5,726 nt of DNA from positions 1 through 5,726 of the forward strand of contig JBDHFX010000105.1 in assembly GCA_039590215.1 (NCBI GenBank), read 5' to 3'. Every line of letters begins with the position of its first letter. Within the stretch, counting starts at the first letter, position 1. The position numbers and the translations under genes are program-made. Positions 1-5,663 of this stretch are shown piece after piece. The stretch comes from CAMYLR01 sp039590215. GTDB taxonomy: Bacteria > Gemmatimonadota > Gemmatimonadetes > JACCXV01 > JAHWKZ01. Below the pieces are notes generated by a model. It did not search any database. It was not told where the DNA came from and saw nothing but the letters and a program-made list of their open reading frames with translations.

Positions 1-1
1 G

Positions 2-241
2 GGTCGAGGTGGGGGGCCAATGGAAGACCAGTACCCGGCGATCCCGACGCTCACTACCGGACGGTTGAACGATTTCTCGGATGGCTACTTGTTCGCCCTC
101 ATCACGCAGGGGCGTGGGTTGATGCCGGGCTACGGCAGGATCCGGCAGCGGGCGCGTTGGGACCTCGTCAATTATCTCCGGACGCTGCCGGTCCAAGCAG
201 CGGCAGCCGGAGCGCCAGCAGAGGGAACAGGGGGATCATGA
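2..241 (+). CDS. actE: Alternative complex III subunit ActE, mono-heme cytochrome c (3' part)
   Basis: C-terminal 79 residues of a class I cytochrome c; the reading frame is open to the left edge, so the gene starts outside the window. The ATG at 20 is an internal Met, because the codons before it read GRGGGP, which fits the Gly-rich stretch after a CxxCH heme site; that heme site itself is not visible. The segment DGYLFALITQGRGLMPGYG carries the expected distal axial ligand, Met encoded at 122-124, and is followed by the closing helix RARWDLVNYLRTLP. This Met-loop plus final-helix pattern is typical of ActE of alternative complex III, where it is a periplasmic electron carrier passing electrons toward the terminal oxidase. 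The tail is Ala/Gly-rich and probably disordered. The stop overlaps the ActF start as ATGA. Identification as ActE rather than another small cytochrome c rests partly on the adjoining ActF. Confidence 0.85.
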   Translation, partial: GRGGGPMEDQYPAIPTLTTGRLNDFSDGYLFALITQGRGLMPGYGRIRQRARWDLVNYLRTLPVQAAAAGAPAEGTGGS

Positions 242-1536
242 GCCACGGGCGCGGCGAAACACTGCTCAACGTCCAGGACCTGCTCGACCGGATGGTCGAG
301 CGCCCTGGGGGGCGTCTGTACCCGGTGGCCGTCGGGCTGACGTTGATCGGGGTGGTTGGGTTCATCGCCGGGGTAATGACCGAACCGGCGAGGGCGTGGA
401 CGGCGCTGGTGTGGAATTGGGCACTTTGGAGCGGTGTGTCGACGGGTGGAGTCATTTTGGTGGCTGCATCGACGATCACCAGCGGTCACTGGATTCGGTC
501 GTTGCGTCGATTGGCCGAGTCGCTGACCGCATTCATGCCGGTTTCGTATGTGATCATGATCGTTCTGTTCTTCGGCCTCGGGCACGTGTACTCGTGGGTC
601 GAGCATCCACCGGAGGTCAAGGCCGCCTATCTGAACCCCCGCTTTTTCGTCTTCCGTCAGTTGGCCAGCGTCGGCATCGTCTACCTGTTGAGCCTGTTAT
701 TGGTGTATTGGTCGCTGCGTCCGGACCTAGGTCTGCTAAAACAGCGCGTCGGCGGTTGGCGACGCGGGCTCTACGGGCGATTGACACGGAACTGGCAAGG
801 ATTGGACATCGAGCTCGAGCGCTCAATCTACAAACGTGAGCGGCTGGCGCCGGCAGTGGTTCTCGTCTGGGCTGCGGGTTGGACGGTTTGGGCCTGGGAT
901 TGGTTGATGTCGATCGATCCACATTGGTTTTCGACGTTATTCGGCGCGTGGATGTTCATGACCTACTTCCTGGCCGCGATCGGTGTCACCGCGGTGCTGG
1001 CGACATTTTTCCGGCGTTACCGTTCGTTTATCGACATAATCGATCAACGGTCGCTTCACGACATCGGCAAGATGTTGTTCGCTTTTACGATCTTCTGGAC
1101 GTATCTGTTTTTTGCGCAGTATCTGGTGATTTGGTACGGCCGGTTGCCGGAGGAGACCCACTTTATCGAGCAACGGTTGTGGCATGCCTACCAACCGATC
1201 GCGATCGTTGTACTGCTGGGTGTCTTCCTGGTTCCGTTTCTGGGCCTGCTCGGCGTCAAGCCAAAGCGAACGCCCGCTCTGCTGCGGACCTTCGCCATGA
1301 TAAGCCTGGTCGGGATCTGGTTTTTCCATCTATTGATCATCGGTCCCGGTGTGTTCCCCGATTCGATCGCGCTCGGTGGGATCGAATTGGCAGTGGCGGG
1401 GGGTGTGCTGGGCGCGTTCATGCTGACCACGATGACCTTCTTCCGTGCCATCCCGAGCATCGCGATCGCCGCGGGTCTCCCGCCCGACCCCGAGACCGAG
1501 AAGCTGGCCGAGCTGACCGAGCCACACCACCACTAA
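238..1536 (+). CDS. actF: Alternative complex III membrane subunit ActF
   Basis: Predicted 432-residue polytopic inner-membrane protein. ActF is an NrfD/PsrC-like subunit of alternative complex III (quinol:cytochrome c / high-potential acceptor oxidoreductase), paired with ActC. About ten hydrophobic helices are visible, near residues 26-46, 55-80, 97-118, 139-160, 201-222, 233-257, 276-299, 317-339, 350-370 and 380-402. Family-like stretches include WDWLMSIDPHWFSTLFGAW (near 220-238), FWTYLFFAQYLVIWYGRLPEE (near 286-306) and FRQLASVGIVYL (139-150). The ATG at 238 was chosen over the in-frame upstream ATG at 157 because it makes an ATGA overlap with ActE, follows G-rich sequence at 221-234, and the upstream codons lie inside ActE. 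The C-terminus is charged and ends in EPHHH. In the known structures the quinol site lies in ActC; ActF is thought to help with architecture and possibly proton movement. Confidence 0.92.
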   Translation: MSHGRGETLLNVQDLLDRMVERPGGRLYPVAVGLTLIGVVGFIAGVMTEPARAWTALVWNWALWSGVSTGGVILVAASTITSGHWIRSLRRLAESLTAFMPVSYVIMIVLFFGLGHVYSWVEHPPEVKAAYLNPRFFVFRQLASVGIVYLLSLLLVYWSLRPDLGLLKQRVGGWRRGLYGRLTRNWQGLDIELERSIYKRERLAPAVVLVWAAGWTVWAWDWLMSIDPHWFSTLFGAWMFMTYFLAAIGVTAVLATFFRRYRSFIDIIDQRSLHDIGKMLFAFTIFWTYLFFAQYLVIWYGRLPEETHFIEQRLWHAYQPIAIVVLLGVFLVPFLGLLGVKPKRTPALLRTFAMISLVGIWFFHLLIIGPGVFPDSIALGGIELAVAGGVLGAFMLTTMTFFRAIPSIAIAAGLPPDPETEKLAELTEPHHH

Positions 1537-1587
1537 GACCGTTCCGCCGGTTCGGCCGGGGTGATGGTCGACGCTAGATTCGAGTCC

Positions 1588-2484
1588 ATGTCAACGGTTC
1601 GACTACGCCGTTATACCAAGTTCGTGGCTGCCGCCACGTTTACGCTGCTGTTGGCTGGAGGGATGGTGACGAGCACCGGTTCGGGTCTCGCGGTGCCCGA
1701 CTGGCCGCTCAGCTTTGGGCGTTTGATGCCCCCGATGCGGGGTGGGGTCCTGTACGAGCACGGGCACCGCATGGTCGCCACGTTCGTAGGGCTCTTGATC
1801 GTGATCGAGGCGGCCTGGCTGTGGCGGGCCGAGCCACGCCGGTGGGTAAAGCGTCTGGGGTGGGGCGCCCTGGCGGGGGTCGTCGTACAAGGTCTCTTGG
1901 GTGGGCTAACAGTGCTCCTGCGACTCCCCGACTTGGTATCGATCGGACACGCTGTCTTGGCTGAGCTGGTGTTCGCGATCACGGTGGCGATCGCGGTCGC
2001 ATGTTCGGCCAGCTGGCGACGTGCTCGAAGCGATGATCGAGCGGTCGACGACGCTATCCCGTCGACGTCGATTCTGGCGTCAGCTACCGCCGGTATCGTC
2101 CTCATCCAGATCGTGCTCGGCGCCGCGGTGCGTCACACCGGTGCCGGTCTCGCCATTCCCGATTTTCCGCTCGCATACGGTCAACTCGTACCACCGCTCG
2201 ACTCTGGGCCCGTAGCGCTCCACTTCGCTCACCGCGTTGGGGCGATAGCGGTGACGGCAGCAATCGTCTTGACTGGCCTGCGGATCTTCCGATTGCAGCC
2301 AGTCGAGTGGTACGTGGCTTGGCCGATGATCGCCATGCTGGCGCTCGTCTGCGCCCAGGTCGCGCTAGGCGGCTGGACCGTTTTGTCGTTCAAGGCAGCC
2401 GGCGTGGCCACCGCCCACCTCGGGGTTGGGGCGCTGTTGTGGGGCGTGGCGGTGGTGTTAGCGATGCGGGCGAGTCGAACATGA
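1588..2484 (+). CDS. ctaA: Heme A synthase CtaA (COX15 family)
   Basis: 298-residue membrane enzyme that oxidises the C8 methyl of heme O to the formyl group of heme A, for aa3-type oxidases. Eight hydrophobic helices form two similar four-helix halves. With this start the catalytic-type Glu is E57 in EHGHR, and the four heme-ligand-type His are H60, H121 (GHAVLAELVF), H215 (HFAHRVGA) and H277 (TAHLGVGALLWG). This is nearly the same numbering as the Bacillus subtilis enzyme (E57, H60, H123, H216, H278). Each half carries a matching loop: STGSGLAVPDWPLSFG (29-44) and HTGAGLAIPDFPLAYG (183-198). There is no Cys in these loops, so this is a form without the extracellular Cys pair of the Bacillus type. 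In-frame starts at GTG 1561 and ATG 1564 are possible; no start has a strong ribosome binding site, and 1588 is preferred from the residue spacing. It ends in an ATGA overlap with ctaB. Confidence 0.94.
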   Translation: MSTVRLRRYTKFVAAATFTLLLAGGMVTSTGSGLAVPDWPLSFGRLMPPMRGGVLYEHGHRMVATFVGLLIVIEAAWLWRAEPRRWVKRLGWGALAGVVVQGLLGGLTVLLRLPDLVSIGHAVLAELVFAITVAIAVACSASWRRARSDDRAVDDAIPSTSILASATAGIVLIQIVLGAAVRHTGAGLAIPDFPLAYGQLVPPLDSGPVALHFAHRVGAIAVTAAIVLTGLRIFRLQPVEWYVAWPMIAMLALVCAQVALGGWTVLSFKAAGVATAHLGVGALLWGVAVVLAMRASRT

Positions 2485-3335
2485 ACGACTATCTGATCCT
2501 CACCAAGGCACGCATTACCGGGCTAGTCCTCGTTACCACCACGGTAGGATTCGTGTTGGCGTCGTCGCAGAGCGTCGATCTGAGCCGGTTGGTGGTGCTA
2601 CTCGTTGGGGTGGCTCTCGCCACGGGAGGCTCTGCGGCGCTAAACCAGTACCTGGAGCACGAGATCGATGCTCGGATGCGGCGCACCGAGTCGCGTCCGC
2701 TACCGGCTGGCCGCATGGCGCTTGGTCACGGGCTGGCGGTCGGTGTGCTGTTGTCAGCAGCTGGTGTCGTCTGGCTCGTCGTAGGGGTCAATCCGCTGAC
2801 TGGTCTGCTCGCGTTGGTTTCGAGTCTTCTCTACCTAGCGGTATACACGCCGCTCAAGACCCGAACCCCGCTCAACACGCTGATCGGGGCGGTACCCGGC
2901 GCAATTCCACCCGTGATGGGGTGGACGGCGGTGACCGGTGGAATCGACGCGGGCGCGTGGGCGCTGTTCGGTATCCTTTACCTGTGGCAGTTCCCGCATT
3001 TTCTGGCCATCGCATGGATGTATCGGGACGACTACGCCAGGGCGCGACTCCCGATGTTGCCGGTCGTCGACCCCGATGGCGGTTCGACTGGGCGTCAAGT
3101 GGCGTTGTACTCGCTGGCCCTGCTCCCAGTGAGCTTGATTCCGACGTTGTTGGGGCTAGCTGGGCCGGTTTACTTCTTTGGTGCGCTCGCAGCTGGTCTT
3201 GTCTTTTTGGGTTTCGGCTTGGCGATGACGGTGAGCCGCGAGCGGGCCTCGGCGCGACGGCTCTTGTTGGCCTCGGTGACGTACCTGCCAATCCTGCTGA
3301 TGCTCCTGATCGTCGATCGGGTTGGCGGGCCGTGA
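2481..3335 (+). CDS. ctaB: Heme O synthase / protoheme IX farnesyltransferase CtaB
   Basis: 284-residue UbiA-superfamily prenyltransferase that adds a farnesyl group to heme b to make heme O, the substrate of CtaA. The first catalytic region is NQYLEHEIDARMRRTESRPL (55-74), the NxxxE/DxxxD plus MxRTxxRPL form usual in heme O synthases. The middle region YTPLKTRTPLNTLIGAVPGA (122-141) and the second Asp-containing region WQFPHFLAIAWMYRDDYARA (169-188), followed by PMLPVVDPDG, are also family hallmarks. About eight to nine hydrophobic helices fill the rest. Length is normal for the family. The ATG at 2481 is chosen because it makes an ATGA overlap with ctaA and gives the usual short N-terminus (MNDYLILTKARITGLVL); the open frame further upstream lies wholly inside ctaA. 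The gene is directly followed by the ABC ATPase through a GTGA overlap. Confidence 0.96.
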   Translation: MNDYLILTKARITGLVLVTTTVGFVLASSQSVDLSRLVVLLVGVALATGGSAALNQYLEHEIDARMRRTESRPLPAGRMALGHGLAVGVLLSAAGVVWLVVGVNPLTGLLALVSSLLYLAVYTPLKTRTPLNTLIGAVPGAIPPVMGWTAVTGGIDAGAWALFGILYLWQFPHFLAIAWMYRDDYARARLPMLPVVDPDGGSTGRQVALYSLALLPVSLIPTLLGLAGPVYFFGALAAGLVFLGFGLAMTVSRERASARRLLLASVTYLPILLMLLIVDRVGGP

Positions 3336-4279
3336 GCGCTGAGTCGCCACCCCCAGCGGTTCAGATCGAGCACGTCGGGCACCACTTCGGCTCCAAAGCA
3401 GCACTCGTCGATGTATCGCTCGGCGTCGAGCGAGCCGAGCTCTTCGGTCTCGTTGGGCCAAACGGTGGTGGCAAGACGACGCTGCTCAAAGTGCTGTCGA
3501 CGCTCATCCGCCCGTCCACCGGCGAAGCGCGCGTGGACGGCGTCGACGTGGTCGTTGACCCGGCCCGCGCCCGGCGCCGAATTGGGGTCGTGTTTCAACA
3601 CCCGAGCCTCGACGAACAGCTTACAGCACGCGAGAACCTTCGCCATCACGGCCACCTGCACGGTCTCACGGGTCGGATGCTCGCAGAACGGATCGACCAG
3701 GAGCTGTCGTTGGTTGGCGTCGCCAATCGGTCCGAGGATCTCGTTCGAGTGTTATCCGGTGGTTTGAAGCGACGGGTCGAGCTGGCCAAAGGGTTACTCC
3801 ATCGGCCATCGGTGTTGCTTCTCGACGAGCCGACAGTAGGGCTCGATCCCGGTGGGCGGCGCGAGTTTTGGGATCACCTGCGAGAGCTGAGATCCACGCA
3901 CGATGTGGCGATGCTCGTCGCTACCCACTTGATGGAGGAAGCCGAGGATTGTGACCGCATAGCGATCGTCGACCGCGGGCGGCTGGTAGCGTTGGGCGCT
4001 CCTGACCAGCTGCGGGCGGAGATCCGTGGCGACGTGATCACGCTGGAGACGGATGATGCCGATTGGCTCGCGACAACCGTCACCGAACGATTTAAAGCCG
4101 CAGCGAATATCGTCAAAGGTCGGGTGAGGATCGAGCGTCCCGACGGAGCGGCTTTCGTGCCCCGACTGGCTGAAGCGTTTCCGGGACGTATTCGGTCCAT
4201 TACCGTGGGGAAGCCGACTCTTGAGGACGTGTTCGTGCACCGCACGGGGCGCCAATTCGTGGACGGTGATGATGACTAG
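3332..4279 (+). CDS. ABC transporter ATP-binding protein, DrrA/NodI-like, in the heme A cluster
   Basis: 315-residue cytoplasmic ABC ATPase. Visible motifs are Walker A GPNGGGKTT (42-50), Q-loop FQHPSLDEQLT (88-98, Q89), signature LSGGLKRRVELAKGL (141-155), Walker B VLLLDEP with catalytic E166, D-loop GLDP (170-173) and H-loop ATHLMEEAE (H199). After the nucleotide-binding domain there is a C-terminal domain of about 85 residues ending in KPTLEDVFVHRTGR (294-307), which is characteristic of the DrrA/NodI/ABC-2 exporter class and absent from the short CcmA type. The GTG start at 3332 is chosen because it overlaps the ctaB stop (GTGA) and places the first strand normally; the frame is open further upstream but only inside ctaB. 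The partner is the next gene, which it overlaps. The substrate cannot be told from sequence; the setting among heme A and oxidase assembly genes suggests oxidase maturation. Confidence 0.93.
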   Translation: MSAESPPPAVQIEHVGHHFGSKAALVDVSLGVERAELFGLVGPNGGGKTTLLKVLSTLIRPSTGEARVDGVDVVVDPARARRRIGVVFQHPSLDEQLTARENLRHHGHLHGLTGRMLAERIDQELSLVGVANRSEDLVRVLSGGLKRRVELAKGLLHRPSVLLLDEPTVGLDPGGRREFWDHLRELRSTHDVAMLVATHLMEEAEDCDRIAIVDRGRLVALGAPDQLRAEIRGDVITLETDDADWLATTVTERFKAAANIVKGRVRIERPDGAAFVPRLAEAFPGRIRSITVGKPTLEDVFVHRTGRQFVDGDDD

Positions 4280-5036
4280 CCTCCTTCTGCCGGCGACGAC
4301 TCTGTGGTGGCGGGAGTGTGTCCGCTTCGCCCGCGACCGCTCCCGAGCGCTGAGCACGATCGCTACCGCGCTGGTGTTCTGGACGCTGATAGGTTTTGGC
4401 CTCCGTGGATCGTTTGCTCCAGCCGGCATGCCGATCGACGTAGGTGCGGTAGAGTATCTCTTCCCAGGAACGATCATCTTCGTGGTCTTGCTGACCGCGA
4501 TCGTGAGCACGTTCTCACTGATTGAGGATCGACGAGCGGGTTTTCTGCAGGGGGTCCTGGTCGCACCGGTATCCCGCGTAGCGATCGTGCTAGGCAAGGT
4601 GCTCGGCGGTTCGACCGTGGCCGTGTTTCAGGGCGCGTTGGTTCTGCCGTTGGCTCTGATCGTAGGTGTTCCCGTCACGGTGAGCGGCTTGGCACTCGCA
4701 TTGGCAGCGCTCTTCTGCCTGGCGTTTGCGCTCACCTCGCTGGGGTTCGTGCTCGCTTGGCGTATGGAGTCCATCCACGGGTTTCACGGCATCGTCAACC
4801 TGATTCTCATGCCGATGTGGTTTCTCTCTGGTGCGCTGTTTCCGATCGCGGGGGCGGTCGGATGGCTCCAGACAATCATGCGCTTGAACCCGGTCGCATA
4901 CGGTTTGGTTTCATTTCGGAATGCACTATACGGAACTTCCACGGCTGAGTGGGTCGGACCCGGTTTGGCTTGGGTGTTGACGATCGCGTTCGCGGTCGTG
5001 ATGTTCGTCGCCGCGATAAGGTCCGTTCGGCGATGA
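4269..5036 (+). CDS. ABC-2 type transporter permease
   Basis: 255-residue inner-membrane permease, the likely partner of the preceding ATPase. About six hydrophobic helices are visible near residues 27-45, 62-82, 109-135, 137-163, 172-198 and 229-250. Typical ABC-2 features are the coupling-region motif IEDRRAGFLQGVLVAP (85-100) followed by SRVAIVLGKVLGG, and the late segment MWFLSGALFPI (183-193) followed by MRLNPVAYGLVSFRNALYG (204-222). These place it with DrrB/NodJ-type permeases rather than CcmB. Three nearby starts are possible (GTG 4266, ATG 4269, ATG 4272); all overlap the end of the ATPase gene by 8-14 bases, which supports translational coupling. The stop overlaps the DUF420 gene start as ATGA. 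With the ATPase it would form an exporter, probably of two ATPases and two permeases; the substrate is unknown. Confidence 0.92.
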   Translation: MMTSLLLPATTLWWRECVRFARDRSRALSTIATALVFWTLIGFGLRGSFAPAGMPIDVGAVEYLFPGTIIFVVLLTAIVSTFSLIEDRRAGFLQGVLVAPVSRVAIVLGKVLGGSTVAVFQGALVLPLALIVGVPVTVSGLALALAALFCLAFALTSLGFVLAWRMESIHGFHGIVNLILMPMWFLSGALFPIAGAVGWLQTIMRLNPVAYGLVSFRNALYGTSTAEWVGPGLAWVLTIAFAVVMFVAAIRSVRR

Positions 5037-5470
5037 TCAATGCTCACCAATTGCCGCTCATCAATGCGGTGCTGAACGCGACCGCAGCGACGCTCGTCAC
5101 GGCCGGTTACGTGTCGATTCGCCGGCGATGGGTCGCCGTCCACCGGGTATGCATGGTTGGCGCGCTGATCGTATCGACACTGTTCCTGGCCTCCTACACC
5201 ACTTACCATTGGAGCGTCGGATCGGTAGCGTTTACCGCCCAGGGGTGGCCGCGTTGGGTGTACTATGCCATCCTTGTAACGCACATCCCGCTGGCCGCGG
5301 CGATCGTTCCGATGGCGTTGATCACCGCGGGATGGGCGGTTCGCGGACGGTTCGCCGCGCACGTTCGATTGGCACGCTGGACGGTGCCGGTTTGGCTCTA
5401 TGTCTCGGGTACTGGAGTACTAGTGTATATGATGATTTATCAATGGTTTCCATCCTCACAGCTGAAGTGA
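5033..5470 (+). CDS. DUF420 membrane protein, CtaM-like oxidase maturation factor
   Basis: 145-residue membrane protein with four helices near residues 10-28, 36-55, 75-98 and 114-136. The family pattern is clear: LPLINAVLNA near the N-terminus (N11 and N15), a basic loop with H37 before helix 2, YTTYHW (H59) after helix 2, H84 in helix 3 (VTHIPLAAAIVPMAL), H110 in the loop after helix 3, and the end motif VPVWLYVSGTGVLVYMMIYQ. DUF420 proteins, called CtaM in Staphylococcus, are needed there for an active aa3-type oxidase and often sit beside ctaA/ctaB, which agrees with this setting. The biochemical step is not established. The ATG at 5033 overlaps the permease stop (ATGA); the frame is open for 84 bases further up, but only inside the permease gene and without the family's N-terminal pattern. 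The conserved His residues could bind metal or heme, which is inference. Confidence 0.9.
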   Translation: MINAHQLPLINAVLNATAATLVTAGYVSIRRRWVAVHRVCMVGALIVSTLFLASYTTYHWSVGSVAFTAQGWPRWVYYAILVTHIPLAAAIVPMALITAGWAVRGRFAAHVRLARWTVPVWLYVSGTGVLVYMMIYQWFPSSQLK

Positions 5471-5477
5471 TATCGAG

Positions 5478-5633
5478 ATGAGTGAACCGGTGTTTGCAGC
5501 GATCTACGCGGTCTTGTGGGCGGTCCTGTTCGGCTTCCTGTTCCGGCTGGGTCGGCAGTCGGGTGAGCTCCAGCGCACCATTCGGCGCATCAAGCGCCAT
5601 CTCCATAGCGGCTGGCCCGATCCGGAAGCCTGA
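5478..5633 (+). CDS. Small single-helix membrane protein, CcmD-like
   Basis: 51-residue open frame starting seven bases after the DUF420 stop and on the same strand. It begins MSEPVFAAIYAVLWAVLF; the hydrophobic helix covers about residues 5-22. It is followed by a strongly basic, amphipathic stretch RLGRQSGELQRTIRRIKRHL (23-42) and a short tail ending WPDPEA. One N-terminal helix plus a basic cytoplasmic helix is the layout of CcmD-type proteins, which help the CcmABC heme exporter release holo-CcmE in cytochrome c maturation. Similarity is in architecture and general pattern only, so the name is tentative. No strong ribosome binding site is seen (a weak GAAG at 5464-5467), but the short gap and operon position favour translation. 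No ccmC or ccmE lies in the window; they could lie elsewhere in the genome. Confidence 0.65.
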   Translation: MSEPVFAAIYAVLWAVLFGFLFRLGRQSGELQRTIRRIKRHLHSGWPDPEA

Positions 5634-5640
5634 AATCGGG

Positions 5641-5646
5641 TATATT
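5641..5646 (+). promoter_or_regulatory. Possible -10 element for the tRNA-Arg gene
   Basis: TATATT matches the sigma-70-type -10 consensus at five of six positions and stands out as AT-rich in a GC-rich setting. It ends 17 bases before the tRNA, and the bases between (CGCGTCGCCCGCCGGGT) are very GC-rich, as is common in the discriminator of stable-RNA promoters. No convincing -35 hexamer is seen 16-18 bases upstream, where the end of the small open frame lies, so this is only a candidate. Confidence 0.35.
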
Positions 5647-5663
5647 CGCGTCGCCCGCCGGGT

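Noticed and set aside
20..22. ATG at 20 as the true start of the first gene
   Set aside because: The frame is open to the window edge, upstream codons fit the cytochrome c Gly-rich loop, and starting here would remove the heme-binding half.
1462..1469. GCGATCGC octamer (also at 1987-1994) as the cyanobacterial HIP1 repeat
   Set aside because: Only two copies were seen, both explained by Ala-Ile-Ala codons, and the gene content (alternative complex III followed by this cta cluster) gives no support for a cyanobacterium.
1546..1556. Small hairpin GCCG-GTT-CGGC between actF and ctaA as a terminator
   Set aside because: The stem is only four base pairs, there is no T tract, and in a GC-rich gap such a palindrome is expected by chance.
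2921..3331. N-terminal extension of the ABC ATPase into ctaB
   Set aside because: The extra 137 residues are an out-of-frame reading of ctaB without homology pattern; the GTG at 3332 gives the normal ATPase N-terminus and a GTGA junction.
3794..4597. Long minus-strand open frame of 267 codons opposite the ABC genes
   Set aside because: Its translation is rich in Arg/Ser/Pro with no recognisable domain, and it lies antisense to two clear genes; long antisense frames are common in GC-rich DNA.
3332..5036. The ABC pair as CcmA and CcmB of the cytochrome c maturation system
   Set aside because: The ATPase is about 100 residues longer than CcmA and has the DrrA-type TLEDVF tail; the permease has the LNP ABC-2 ending. 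The CcmD-like neighbour keeps the question slightly open.
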